DNA of 64,000 nt from an uncultured Porphyromonadaceae bacterium (GTDB taxonomy: Bacteria; Bacteroidota; Bacteroidia; Bacteroidales; Muribaculaceae): positions 18,122-82,121 of the forward strand of contig CAMWLC010000005.1 in the NCBI GenBank assembly GCA_947174995.1, read 5' to 3'. Shown here one piece after another: positions 44,891-55,149 of the stretch. The position numbers and the translations under genes are program-made. Every line of letters starts with the position of its first letter. Position 1 is the stretch's first letter. The notes under the pieces were generated by a model, which made no database searches, was not told the origin of the DNA, and saw only the letters and a program-made list of their open reading frames with translations.

Positions 44891-46218
44891 AGATACGTTT
44901 TAACTTGCAATATCCAAATCGCGAAAAGTCATTAATAATGGCGATAATTCGTGATAAAGGGCAGCAGACTAAAAAATCCATAGGAGTCTCTATCCCGACC
45001 CATCTATGGGATAAGTCAAAGCAACGATGCAATGAGGAAGGAGGTTCTACAGTCCGCGAAAAACGCGAATTGCACAAAATCAACAAGCAACTCGATGAGA
45101 TAGAAAAACGATGTTCCCAAGTAGGTAACTTTTGTCTATTTGGCTCAATAAAAATGTCAGACATAGACTTTACCCCTGCTTTCGACAATGCTGTAAAATC
45201 AGCTAAAAGAAAGGTGGATGAGGTGGAAGCCAAGTCTCAGCGCACCCCTACGCAGTTCTTTCAAGAGTACATTGAAAGAATACCTACGATGATATGTAAG
45301 GGTACAAAGCGAAATATCAGCGTTAAGACGCAGGGACATCATAGAGTAATTCTTAAACGGCTTGAGACTTTTATGAGAGATACTCGTACACCTGATAGTT
45401 TCGAGATGTTCAATGAGAAATTTAATGACCGCTTCACTAACTGGGCATATCATATAGCTCGCCCTGGTCGTGGTTATAGCCTCAACTCGGTGTGTGCTAC
45501 TTTTTCAATATTGAAATTGTGGTTAAATGCAGCAACAAAAGAAGGATTGCTTACAACGACTTGTTATAAAGACCTACCAACCAAGGAAGAAACGGAGAAG
45601 AAAATTTCCCTTACAGAAGATGAGATAACGGCTCTATATAATCTTGACATTTCTCAGTTGATGGAAGATGGTCTTATTGACTCGAAATCAACAATGGAAG
45701 TATCGCGTGATTTGTTCATAATTGGCTGTTGGACTGGGCTGAGACGTGCGGACTTGAATCGTATTAACGAGGCAATATTTGACTTTCCAAAGAACATTCT
45801 CACCATCCAAACCCAAAAAACAAAAGCGATGGTTACAATTCCCCTCCATCCTTATGTGAAGGCATTATATGCAAAATACAATGGGAAGTTCCCCAAACTG
45901 GTGGATAAAAGCAAAAGTAATGCACACCTCAAAGAACTGGGACGGCTCGCAGGTCTTAATGATATAGTTCAGCAATCTCAAACGGTTTGTGGTGATAGGG
46001 TATCAAAGAAATATTTGAAGTACCAATGTATAGGTTTCCATACTGCTCGACGAAGTTTCGCGACTAACCTTTATCGCAAGGGTATGCAAACACTCGCAAT
46101 TATGAGCATGACAGGTCACACCACAGAAGAAAACTTCTTGAAATATATCAAAATTGAAAAAGAAGAATATGCGGAAAGGAATCAGGAATTTTTCACTGGT
46201 AACAAGACAGTCGTATGA
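44887..46218 (+). CDS. tyrosine-type site-specific integrase
   Basis: Catalytic signatures GCWTGLRRADL, FHTARRSFATNLYRKG, MTGHTTEENFLKYI. Confidence 0.93.
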   Translation: MKIRFNLQYPNREKSLIMAIIRDKGQQTKKSIGVSIPTHLWDKSKQRCNEEGGSTVREKRELHKINKQLDEIEKRCSQVGNFCLFGSIKMSDIDFTPAFDNAVKSAKRKVDEVEAKSQRTPTQFFQEYIERIPTMICKGTKRNISVKTQGHHRVILKRLETFMRDTRTPDSFEMFNEKFNDRFTNWAYHIARPGRGYSLNSVCATFSILKLWLNAATKEGLLTTTCYKDLPTKEETEKKISLTEDEITALYNLDISQLMEDGLIDSKSTMEVSRDLFIIGCWTGLRRADLNRINEAIFDFPKNILTIQTQKTKAMVTIPLHPYVKALYAKYNGKFPKLVDKSKSNAHLKELGRLAGLNDIVQQSQTVCGDRVSKKYLKYQCIGFHTARRSFATNLYRKGMQTLAIMSMTGHTTEENFLKYIKIEKEEYAERNQEFFTGNKTVV

Positions 46219-47060
46219 AGAAGAACGAACACAAATATCAGTTTACGGCTATGCCCGTGAACTTGACCGCGTGTATGGATGTAAATTGTAGGAGTATGCT
46301 TTTTACGCTCCTGCAATTATCATCATATTACGCAGATGAAGAAGGTTGGTTCTTTCGGTCAAACGCAGACCTTCAAGCACAGAGCCGACTGAGTGAGAAC
46401 TTAGTCAGAGCCACAATCAGCACACTCTACCGATTAGGTGTTATTGACGTTAGGGTGGATGCTAAATCCAAAAATCAATCTTCCAACCGCTTTAAGGTAA
46501 ATGAAACGGCAATGCTAAAATGGGAGAAGTATAGCATTGAAGATTGCATTAAGAACCCCGACTATGCAATAATAACCGACCAGTATAGAACAACTGGATG
46601 GAAGCCATCTTATCTTGACAAATCAGCTAAGGCAACCTCTCAATCACAACAGTCTCTCCCCGAAATTGAGGACAATATAGATAATGCAGCAAATGAAGAG
46701 AATACAGTTAATATACTCTCTGCAGGGGCGCATGAGAGAACTTCTACTCGACCGAAGGAGTTTCACTCACCAGCAATGGCTGAATACAAGAAAGAGGAGG
46801 ATGCCATAATGGAACGGTTGCAAAAGGTTACATCCTGGCTTGATTTTGACAAGATAACCAGGGATGTTGACAAAATACTTATTAACCCACCAAGCGAGAA
46901 AGCAAAGGAATGCACATACCAACGCTTACAAGCCTTGACAGCCTCTAAGATTCCATACTTCACTAAGAAGTACCAGTCAGAACCCGATAACCCAATAGGA
47001 ATGCGTTTTTTCAAGTGGTTGGATGATGTTTGGGGAAAGCTCCATGGTGACGCTACATGA
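46215..47060 (+). CDS. helix-turn-helix (replication-initiator-like) island protein
   Basis: N-terminal winged-helix-like MLFTLLQLSSYYADEEGWFFRSNADLQAQSRLSENLVRATISTLYRLGVIDV; 4-bp overlap with integrase. Confidence 0.65.
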   Translation: MKKNEHKYQFTAMPVNLTACMDVNCRSMLFTLLQLSSYYADEEGWFFRSNADLQAQSRLSENLVRATISTLYRLGVIDVRVDAKSKNQSSNRFKVNETAMLKWEKYSIEDCIKNPDYAIITDQYRTTGWKPSYLDKSAKATSQSQQSLPEIEDNIDNAANEENTVNILSAGAHERTSTRPKEFHSPAMAEYKKEEDAIMERLQKVTSWLDFDKITRDVDKILINPPSEKAKECTYQRLQALTASKIPYFTKKYQSEPDNPIGMRFFKWLDDVWGKLHGDAT

Positions 47061-47128
47061 CATCGGGGTCATTTTCTCTCATCGGGGATGAATAGCGGGG
47101 GCGATTCTCTCAAAACTGGCAAAATAGA

Positions 47129-47165
47129 CAATCCACGGAAAACTCAGCGAGTTAACCGTGGATTG
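47129..47165. terminator. symmetrical hairpin between island operon and guaA
   Basis: CAATCCACGG-AA-AACTC-AGC-GAGTT-AA-CCGTGGATTG. Confidence 0.6.
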
Positions 47166-47251
47166 CTTGTAAGTGGTTGGTATCAATCCGTGTGGATTGT
47201 TCCGAAGTGGTGTAATCGACTATAGTTCAGAGGGGTCTGAATGAGCCTCTA

Positions 47252-48781
47252 TTATTCCCACTCGATGGTTGCCGGCGGCTTGGAGGAGATGTCGTAGACC
47301 ACGCGGTTGATGCCGCGCACCTTGTTGATGACTTCATTGCTCACCTCGGCGAGAAGCTCGTACGGGAGATGTACCCAGTCGGCCGTCATGCCGTCGGTGG
47401 ATATGACAGCTCTCAGTGCTGCACAGCTCTCGTAGGTGCGTTCGTCACCCATCACTCCAACGCTCTTTACGGGAAGAAGCATCACTCCCGCCTGCCACAC
47501 CTTGTCATACCATCCCCACTTGCGCAGGGCGTTGATGAAGATGGCATCGGCCTCCTGGAGAATGCGCACTTTCTCCGGAGTCACGTCGCCCAGTATCCTT
47601 ATGCCAAGGCCGGGACCCGGGAAGGGATGGCGTCCGAGAAGGGTCTGATCTATTCCCAAAGCACGCCCCACACGTCTCACCTCATCCTTGAAGAGCAGAC
47701 GAAGGGGTTCCACCACCTTGAGGTTCATCTCCTCGGGAAGACCGCCCACATTGTGATGGGACTTGATGGTGGCCGAAGGACCGTTGACACTCACGCTCTC
47801 GATGACGTCGGGATATATCGTGCCCTGGCCCAGCCAGCGAGCACCCTCTATCTTGCGGGCCTCCTCGTTGAACACCTCCACGAAGTCCCTGCCGATAATC
47901 TTGCGCTTGCGCTCGGGATCGGTCACGCCGGCCAGGTCGGCGTAAAACCTGTCGGAGGCATCCACGCCCGTCACGTCGAGACCCATGCCGCGATACTGCG
48001 CGAGCACATCTTCAAATTCATTCTTTCTCAGCAGTCCGTTGTTGACGAAAATACACTTCAGATTGCTGCCGATGGCGCGGTGAAGGAGCACGGCGGCGAC
48101 AGTGGAGTCAACGCCGCCCGAAAGACCGAGTATGACGCGGTCATTGCCGAGACGCTCCTTCAGGTGGGCCACGGTGGTCTCGATAAAGGAGGCGGGGCTC
48201 CAGTCGCCCGAGCATCCGCAGATACCCCGCACGAAGTTGGAGAGGAGCTGCGTGCCGTCGGTGGAGTGATACACCTCGGGGTGGAACTGTATGCCCCACG
48301 TCAGTTCCCCGGCGATATGATAGGCTGCTACGCGCACATTCTCTGTGCTGGCGATTATCTCATATTCAGCCGGCACGGAGGTGATGGTGTCGCCATGCGA
48401 CATCCACACCTGCGTGCGCGAGGGCAATCCCTGCATCAGGGGATCCTCGGGTGCCTTTACGGTCAACATGGCGCGCCCGTATTCCCTCGAGGGGGCTCCG
48501 TGCACCTCGCCGCCATACTCGCTTGCGAGCAACTGCGCTCCGTAGCACACTCCAAGCAGCGGAAGGTGTCCCTTGATATGGCTGAGGTCAGGCTTCGGAG
48601 CCTCGGCGTCACGCACCGAGTAAGGACTGCCGGAGAGGATGACACCCTTCACCTCCGGTCCGGGCGCGGAGGGTATTTTATTGAAGGGGAGAATCTCGCA
48701 ATACACATTCAGCTCCCTGACGCGGCGGGCAATGAGCTGCGTGTATTGCGACCCGAAATCTATGATAAGAATTTTTTCCAT
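47252..48781 (-). CDS. guaA: GMP synthase (glutamine-hydrolysing)
   Basis: GATase [15 protein letters not shown]-PPase [17 protein letters not shown]-terminal KPPATIEWE. Confidence 0.97.
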   Translation of the reverse strand: MEKILIIDFGSQYTQLIARRVRELNVYCEILPFNKIPSAPGPEVKGVILSGSPYSVRDAEAPKPDLSHIKGHLPLLGVCYGAQLLASEYGGEVHGAPSREYGRAMLTVKAPEDPLMQGLPSRTQVWMSHGDTITSVPAEYEIIASTENVRVAAYHIAGELTWGIQFHPEVYHSTDGTQLLSNFVRGICGCSGDWSPASFIETTVAHLKERLGNDRVILGLSGGVDSTVAAVLLHRAIGSNLKCIFVNNGLLRKNEFEDVLAQYRGMGLDVTGVDASDRFYADLAGVTDPERKRKIIGRDFVEVFNEEARKIEGARWLGQGTIYPDVIESVSVNGPSATIKSHHNVGGLPEEMNLKVVEPLRLLFKDEVRRVGRALGIDQTLLGRHPFPGPGLGIRILGDVTPEKVRILQEADAIFINALRKWGWYDKVWQAGVMLLPVKSVGVMGDERTYESCAALRAVISTDGMTADWVHLPYELLAEVSNEVINKVRGINRVVYDISSKPPATIEWE

Positions 48782-48799
48782 TCGAGAATTATTTTGATT

Positions 48800-50272
48800 T
48801 CACTGGCCCCGGGTGTAGTTGGGCGCCTCTTTGGTGATTGTGACGTCGTGGGGATGGTTCTCGATGACTCCGGCGGAAGTGATGCGCACGAATTTGGCGT
48901 CGTGGAGCGTCTCGATGTCAGGCGCTCCGCAGTATCCCATACCGCTGCGCAGACCGCCGATGAGTTGGTATACCGTCTCGCTCAGAGTGCCCTTGTAGGG
49001 GACGCGGGCCACTATACCCTCCGGCACGAACTTGCTTGAGTCCACTTTCTCGGACTGGAAATAGCGGTCTTTCGACCCGGCCTGCATCGCCTCTATGGAA
49101 CCCATTCCGCGATACGCCTTGAATTTGCGGCCGTTGTATATGATGGTCTCGCCCGGCGACTCCTCCACTCCTGCGAGCATGGAACCCATCATCACGGCAT
49201 CTCCTCCTGCGGCGAGTGCCTTCACGATGTCTCCCGAATAGCGCAGGCCTCCGTCGGCGATGACGGGGACACCTCGGCGGTGGGCCACTTTGGCGGCCTC
49301 GAAGATAGCCGTCAACTGGGGTACGCCCACTCCGGCCACGATGCGTGTGGTGCATATCGAACCCGGGCCTATGCCCACCTTGATGCCGTCCGCGCCGGCA
49401 TCGATGAGATATTCTGCAGCTTCGGCAGTGGCGATATTGCCCACCAGCACGTCAATCTGCGGGAAAACCTCCTTGACAGCCTTGAGCGTATTGACAACAT
49501 TGGCCGAATGTCCGTGGGCCGTATCGATGACCACAGCGTCCACGCCGGCCTCTACAAGCGCTTTTACCCTCTGGAGAGTGTCGCTTGTGACACCCACTCC
49601 GGCAGCCACGCGCAGACGACCCTTCGAGTCCTTGCAGGCATTGGGGTAATCCTGAATCTTGGTGATGTCCCGGTATGTGATGAGGCCCACGAGATGATTG
49701 TCTCCATCTACCACCGGAAGTTTTTCGATCTTGTGACGCAGCAGGATCTCGCTGGCCTCGGATAGGGAGGGTGAGGTAGTCGTGACAAGATTGTCCTTGG
49801 TCATGACCTCCTCCACGGGCATCTCCATATCCGACTGGAAACGGAGGTCGCGGTTGGTGACTATACCGATGAGGCGGTTGTCCTCATCCACCACCGGGAT
49901 ACCACCGATGCTGTTTTCGTGCATCAGCTGCAGGGCATCCCCCACTGTGGCGGTCTTGCGGATGGTAACGGGATCGTAGATCATACCGCTCTCGGCACGT
50001 TTCACCTTGCGCACCATGGCGGCCTGGGCATCTATCGACATATTTTTATGAATCACGCCGATACCCCCCTCGCGGGCTATGGCGATGGCCATATCGACTT
50101 CAGTGACGGTGTCCATCGCTGCCGACACCATGGGAATATTCAGATTGATGTTGCGCGAGAATCGGCTTCCGAGCTTCACCATGTTGGGTGTGACTTCGGA
50201 ATATGCGGGAATGAGGAGCACGTCGTCAAACGTCATCCCCTCCTGCACTATCTTTTCATCTATGAATGACAT
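48800..50272 (-). CDS. guaB: IMP dehydrogenase
   Basis: [27 protein letters not shown]; two CBS domains; [14 protein letters not shown]. Confidence 0.97.
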   Translation of the reverse strand: MSFIDEKIVQEGMTFDDVLLIPAYSEVTPNMVKLGSRFSRNINLNIPMVSAAMDTVTEVDMAIAIAREGGIGVIHKNMSIDAQAAMVRKVKRAESGMIYDPVTIRKTATVGDALQLMHENSIGGIPVVDEDNRLIGIVTNRDLRFQSDMEMPVEEVMTKDNLVTTTSPSLSEASEILLRHKIEKLPVVDGDNHLVGLITYRDITKIQDYPNACKDSKGRLRVAAGVGVTSDTLQRVKALVEAGVDAVVIDTAHGHSANVVNTLKAVKEVFPQIDVLVGNIATAEAAEYLIDAGADGIKVGIGPGSICTTRIVAGVGVPQLTAIFEAAKVAHRRGVPVIADGGLRYSGDIVKALAAGGDAVMMGSMLAGVEESPGETIIYNGRKFKAYRGMGSIEAMQAGSKDRYFQSEKVDSSKFVPEGIVARVPYKGTLSETVYQLIGGLRSGMGYCGAPDIETLHDAKFVRITSAGVIENHPHDVTITKEAPNYTRGQ

Positions 50273-50320
50273 ATATTCTGCTTGTTGAGTAGTTTCAGCT
50301 TGTTGAGTATTCAGGTCTTA

Positions 50321-51619
50321 TCAGAAGTCCTTCAGTTTCTCGGAAAGGATGATGGTCTGGCTGCGGTCCGGGCCCACGGAGATGATACCGACCTCCACGC
50401 CGGTGACTTCCTCGATCTTCCTGACGTAGTTTTTTGCTGCTTCGGGCAGATCATCCCAGGAGCGGGCTCCGGTGATATCCTCTTTCCATCCCTCCACCTC
50501 TATGAGCACGGGCTTGCAACGCGAAAGGCGGCTGATGGTGGAGGGCGGAGTGGTCATCACCTTTCCGTCACACTCATATCCGGTGCAGATACACACCTTG
50601 TCGAGTCCCGAGAGGACATCGAAGAGCATCAGCGCCCAATAGTCCGTACCGGCGAGTCGGGCCGTATAGCGGGCCACTACGGCGTCAAACCATCCTATGC
50701 GGCGCGGACGCCCCGTGACAGTGCCGTATTCATGGCCCCGCTCGCGGATTTCATGGGCCAGTTCGCCCTGCAGTTCCGTGGGGAAAGGACCCTCCCCCAC
50801 CCGGGTGCAGTAGGCCTTGGCCACACCCACCACGTTGTCGATCCATTTCGGGGAGATTCCAGCTCCTACCGGAACACTCGAAGCCGAGGGAGTAGAAGAG
50901 GTCACGAAGGGATACGTGCCATGGTCGATGCAGAGCATCATGCCTTGCGCCCCCTCGAAGAGAATCTTCTTGTCGGGCATCCTCAGATAGCTGTTGATCA
51001 GCTCCGAAGTGTCGCAGATACGGGGCCCGAGTATGGCGGCCAGTTCCATATAGCGGCCATACACCTCCTCGAAGCGGAATTCCGGCAGTCCCAGGCTCTT
51101 CAGCTCTATATTCTTCTGTTCCAGGGCGGCGCGGAGTCGCTCCGCGAAATACTCCGGTTCCAGAAGATCGCCCATGCGGAGACCCGTACGGCTGTACTTA
51201 TCGCTGTACGCAGGGCCGATTCCCTTCTTAGTGGTGCCGATCTTCTCGCCTCCCTTCATGGCTTCGTATGCGCCATCGAGCGCGGAATGCCAGGGCATCA
51301 CCATGGCGGCGCGGTCGGAGATATAAAGCTGATAATCGTTGATGCCCTGCTCATGGAGACGCTCAAGCTCGGCCACCACGGACTCGGGATTGACAACCAT
51401 GCCGTTGGCCATGACATTCACCGTAGCGGGATTGAAAATTCCCGAGGGTATGCTCTGCAAGGAGTACTTGTGGCCGTCGAACACCACGGTGTGTCCCGCA
51501 TTGTTGCCCCCCTGGTAGCGCACCACCATATCGGCGCGGCACGCGAACCAGTCCGTTATCTTCCCCTTTCCCTCGTCACCCCACTGGGAGCCGGTAACTA
51601 CTAATCTCTCAGACATCAC
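50321..51619 (-). CDS. purA: adenylosuccinate synthase
   Basis: GSQWGDEGKGKITDW, GGNNAGHTV, GIGPAYSDKYSRTG. Confidence 0.97.
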   Translation of the reverse strand: MMSERLVVTGSQWGDEGKGKITDWFACRADMVVRYQGGNNAGHTVVFDGHKYSLQSIPSGIFNPATVNVMANGMVVNPESVVAELERLHEQGINDYQLYISDRAAMVMPWHSALDGAYEAMKGGEKIGTTKKGIGPAYSDKYSRTGLRMGDLLEPEYFAERLRAALEQKNIELKSLGLPEFRFEEVYGRYMELAAILGPRICDTSELINSYLRMPDKKILFEGAQGMMLCIDHGTYPFVTSSTPSASSVPVGAGISPKWIDNVVGVAKAYCTRVGEGPFPTELQGELAHEIRERGHEYGTVTGRPRRIGWFDAVVARYTARLAGTDYWALMLFDVLSGLDKVCICTGYECDGKVMTTPPSTISRLSRCKPVLIEVEGWKEDITGARSWDDLPEAAKNYVRKIEEVTGVEVGIISVGPDRSQTIILSEKLKDF

Positions 51620-52914
51620 TCACAAAGATTATTGCGTTTATAGATATGGTCCACATTCTTCATGTAGTATTCAAGCGTGAAGCAGGCGTCAAGTTCCTCC
51701 TCCGTCATGGCCCCCATCACTGTCTCGTTCTGCTTCAGGAGATCCTGGTATGCCAGGCCGTTGGCCATAGCCGCCATCGCTACGGGCTGCACGGTGTCGT
51801 AAGCCTTCTCGCGCGAGAAACCCTTGTCGATGAGGCCGTTCATCACCCGCTGGGCGAAGATCACGCCGTTGGTCATGTAGATGTTCTGCTTCATGCGGTC
51901 CTCGAACACCACGAGATTCTCGAGGATGCCCATCATGCGGTTGAGCATATAGTCGAGCAGGATAGTGGCGTCGGGCATTATGATGCGCTCCGTAGCGGAA
52001 TGGGAGATGTCACGCTCATGCCAGAGGGCCACGTTCTCGTAAGCCGTCACCATGTATCCGCGCATCACGCGGGCGCAGCCGCAAATGTTCTCGCTGCTGA
52101 CCGGATTGCGCTTGTGGGGCATCGCGCTCGAACCCTTCTGGCCCTTGCCGAAAGCCTCCTCCACCTCATGCACCTCCGTGCGCTGGAGATTGCGCACCTC
52201 GAGAGCCATCTGCTCCAGGGAGGAGGCTATGAGGGCGAGAGTGGCCATATAGTATGCGTGGCGGTCGCGCTGTATCACCTGGGTAGACACCTTGGAGGAA
52301 TCTATGCCGAGATGCTCGCACACGTAGTCCTGCACGAAGGGAGGGATGTTGGCGAAATTGCCTACGGCCCCGCTTATCTTGCCCACTTCCACACCACGTG
52401 CGGCCCTGTCGAAGCGCTCCATGTTGCGGCGCATCTCCTCCAGCCAGAGCACCCACTTCAGGCCGAAGCAGGTGATGTCGGCGTGTATGCCGTGGGTGCG
52501 TCCTATGCAGGGAGTGTTGCGGAACCTGAGGGCCTGCTTCACGAGCATCGCCTCAAACTTTCGCAGATCCTCGCGCAGGATGTCGTCGGCCTGTCGGAAC
52601 AGGTAGCCGTTGGCCGTGTCCACCACATCGGTGCTTGTCAAGCCATAATGCACCCACTTGCGCTCCTCTCCCAGCGACTCGCTGACGGCACGCGTGAACG
52701 CCACGATGTCATGGCGTGTCTGCTGCTCTATCTCCTTGATGCGGTCTATGTCGAAAGTGGCGTTTTTCCAAAGGAGTTCTATGTCTTCCGCCGGCACGAC
52801 TCCGAGTTCGCGCCACGCCTCGGCCGAAAGCAGTTCCACTTTCAGGTAGGCGTTGAATTTATTCTGTTCGGTCCAGACATCACGCATTATGTCGCGTCCG
52901 TATCTTTCAATCAT
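51616..52914 (-). CDS. purB: adenylosuccinate lyase
   Basis: GLTSTDVVDTA, GKGQKGSSAMPHKRNPVSSE signature. Confidence 0.97.
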   Translation of the reverse strand: MIERYGRDIMRDVWTEQNKFNAYLKVELLSAEAWRELGVVPAEDIELLWKNATFDIDRIKEIEQQTRHDIVAFTRAVSESLGEERKWVHYGLTSTDVVDTANGYLFRQADDILREDLRKFEAMLVKQALRFRNTPCIGRTHGIHADITCFGLKWVLWLEEMRRNMERFDRAARGVEVGKISGAVGNFANIPPFVQDYVCEHLGIDSSKVSTQVIQRDRHAYYMATLALIASSLEQMALEVRNLQRTEVHEVEEAFGKGQKGSSAMPHKRNPVSSENICGCARVMRGYMVTAYENVALWHERDISHSATERIIMPDATILLDYMLNRMMGILENLVVFEDRMKQNIYMTNGVIFAQRVMNGLIDKGFSREKAYDTVQPVAMAAMANGLAYQDLLKQNETVMGAMTEEELDACFTLEYYMKNVDHIYKRNNLCE

Positions 52915-52973
52915 TGTATTTGTGTGAATATGAGGTTTGTCAGTTATTATTTGGAAAAACCGTATGGTGTGAT

Positions 52974-53864
52974 TCAGAAGCCCTGCGTGTAGATGTCGCG
53001 GTCATCATCCGTGCGCGGGTCGATATGGTCAAGATAGCAGTCCACGGTGTTCTGCATCAGGCTGGCTATCGTCATGGGGCCCACTCCTCCGGGCACCGGG
53101 GTGATGTAGGAGGCCTTGGGAGCCACTTCGGCATAATCAACGTCGCCTACATACTTCCCTGTCTCGGGGTCGCGCGAAATGCCGACATCCACCACTACGC
53201 ACCCCTCCTTGACCATGTCACCCTTGATGAGATGGGGCTGCCCTATTGCCACGACCAGAATGTCAGCCTGACGCGTTATGGCGCCCAGGTCGGGAGTGTG
53301 ACTGTGCGCCACGGTGACAGTGGCGTTGCGGTCCAGGAGCATCTTCGAGACGGGATAGCCCACGAGACTGCTGCGTCCCACCACCACTGCATGCCGTCCC
53401 TCTATGCGGATTCCGTTGTCAAGAAGCATCGTGATGATACCCCGCGGCGTGCAGGCCTCCACACACGGGAGTTTCTGCCACATGGCCGCGACGTTGAGCG
53501 GATGGAATCCGTCGACATCCTTGCGATGGTCGAGATGTGCCAGTGTCTGGCGCTTGCGGATATGCCTGGGTAGGGGGAGCTGCACGAGGATGCCGTCCAC
53601 AGCCGGGTCTGCGTTGAGACGCTCTATCTCGGCGATAAGTTCATCTTGAGTGATACTTTCCGGCAGACGGATGGTGGTGTTGCGGATTCCTACCTCCACA
53701 CACGCTTTCGCCTTCCCCGCCACGTATGACACGCTCGAGGGATCATCTCCCACGAGTATCACGGCAAGCTGGGGCTCGCGTCCCGAGCGCGCAATACCCT
53801 CCTTCACCCTCTTCGCAAGGTCGCGCTTGATGCGTCCCGCGAGTGCTTTTCCATCAATATCCAT
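52974..53864 (-). CDS. folD: bifunctional methylenetetrahydrofolate dehydrogenase/cyclohydrolase
   Basis: VGDDPSSVSYVAGKAKA, DGILVQLPLP, PVPGGVGPMTIASLMQNT; start at MDIDGKALAGRI. Confidence 0.96.
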   Translation of the reverse strand: MDIDGKALAGRIKRDLAKRVKEGIARSGREPQLAVILVGDDPSSVSYVAGKAKACVEVGIRNTTIRLPESITQDELIAEIERLNADPAVDGILVQLPLPRHIRKRQTLAHLDHRKDVDGFHPLNVAAMWQKLPCVEACTPRGIITMLLDNGIRIEGRHAVVVGRSSLVGYPVSKMLLDRNATVTVAHSHTPDLGAITRQADILVVAIGQPHLIKGDMVKEGCVVVDVGISRDPETGKYVGDVDYAEVAPKASYITPVPGGVGPMTIASLMQNTVDCYLDHIDPRTDDDRDIYTQGF

Positions 53865-53881
53865 ACTCTGTCGCTTTGGGT

Positions 53882-55144
53882 CTAAAGTGAATGATGTCCT
53901 ATGTCGGTGCGGTGAAAAAGGCCCTCGGCATCCGCTTTCGCCACATTCTCGAGGGCGTTGGCATTTGCCTCGGCGAGGGTGGCTCCACGCCCCGTGACCA
54001 TTATGACGCGCCCTCCAGCGCTGATATAGCGGTCGCCGTCCCGTCGTGTACCCATGTGCCACACCCCGGGAATGTCAAGCTTTCCGAGATTGATGCCCTT
54101 GGCGTAGCTCTCGGGATAACCCTCGGCTGCGAGCACCACTCCGAGGCAGTAGTCATCGCTCCATTCGAGAGGATAATCCTTCTGTTCAAGAGCCGATTCG
54201 AAGAGGGTGTAGAGGTCGCTCTCCAGGCGGGGGAGCACCACCTCCGTCTCCGGGTCTCCGAAGCGAGCGTTGAACTCTATCACCTTCGGTCCCTCCTTCG
54301 TGAGGATAAGACCTCCGTAGAGCACCCCGGTGTAGGGTATTCCCTCTTCGGCGAGTGCGTCCGCTACGGGCTGCATGATTTTCTCAAGGGCTTCGTGCTC
54401 TATCTCGGGAGTGACGAAGGGCACGGGGCTATACGCACCCATTCCCCCGGTGTTCGGACCCTTGTCGCCGTCGAAAGCGCGCTTGTGGTCCTGGGCTATC
54501 GCCAGGGGATATACCTTACGGCCCGACACCACGCACATGAACGAGAATTCCGGACCCTCCAGGAAATCCTCCACCACTACCCTTCCCTGTCCGAAGGCTG
54601 AATCGAGGAGCATATCGCCCAGGGCCTTCTCGGCCTCCTCCATGGTTATGGCCACCACGACCCCCTTTCCGGCAGCGAGACCGTCATATTTTATGACGGC
54701 GGGAAGCGGACGGCTCTTGATGTATGCGAGGGCGGCGTCAAAGTCATCGAAGGCCTGATAGCCGGCTGTGGGTATGGCATGGCGCATCATGAGCTGCTTG
54801 GCAAACTCCTTGCTGCTCTCGATGCGGGCTCCGGCACGCGTGGGGCCGAATACGGGAATACCCGCCTCGATAAGCCCATCGGCGAGACCGGCCTCCAGGG
54901 AGGCCTCCGGACCGATAACCACCATGTCCACCCCATGATAGGATGCGAACTCCACAAGCTCCTTGACATCAGTGACCGATATGTCGACACACTCGGCCAT
55001 CTCCGTGATTCCCCCGTTGCCGGGAGCGCAGAATATCTTCCCGACTCTCGGAGAACGGGCCAGACCGTCCACTATGGCGTGGCAGCGTCCGCCGCTCCCC
55101 ACCACGAGCACTTTCTTGCCTCGGGTAATATTTTCACTACTCAT
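53882..55144 (-). CDS. purD: phosphoribosylamine-glycine ligase
   Basis: VLVVGSGGRCHAIVDGLARSP, EFNARFGDPETEVVLPRL. Confidence 0.95.
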   Translation of the reverse strand: MSSENITRGKKVLVVGSGGRCHAIVDGLARSPRVGKIFCAPGNGGITEMAECVDISVTDVKELVEFASYHGVDMVVIGPEASLEAGLADGLIEAGIPVFGPTRAGARIESSKEFAKQLMMRHAIPTAGYQAFDDFDAALAYIKSRPLPAVIKYDGLAAGKGVVVAITMEEAEKALGDMLLDSAFGQGRVVVEDFLEGPEFSFMCVVSGRKVYPLAIAQDHKRAFDGDKGPNTGGMGAYSPVPFVTPEIEHEALEKIMQPVADALAEEGIPYTGVLYGGLILTKEGPKVIEFNARFGDPETEVVLPRLESDLYTLFESALEQKDYPLEWSDDYCLGVVLAAEGYPESYAKGINLGKLDIPGVWHMGTRRDGDRYISAGGRVIMVTGRGATLAEANANALENVAKADAEGLFHRTDIGHHSL

Positions 55145-55149
55145 ACGGC

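Larger units (their letters stand above)
35326..47100. mobile_element. putative integrative genomic island (about 11.8-12 kb) next to guaA 3' end
   Basis: Tyrosine integrase, serine recombinase, XRE regulator, AT-richer cargo genes; near-identical repeats TCATCGGGGATGGAATACGGGG (35326) and TCATCGGGGATGAATAGCGGGG (47079) at the two ends; flanked by housekeeping genes. Confidence 0.7.

Noticed and set aside
47369-49039. 556-aa plus-strand ORF
   Set aside because: Antisense shadow of guaA/guaB; product is His/Gly-rich mirror sequence with no domain, while the minus genes are unambiguous.
50282-52992. 440-aa and 448-aa plus-strand ORFs
   Set aside because: Antisense to purA and purB; no recognisable motifs.
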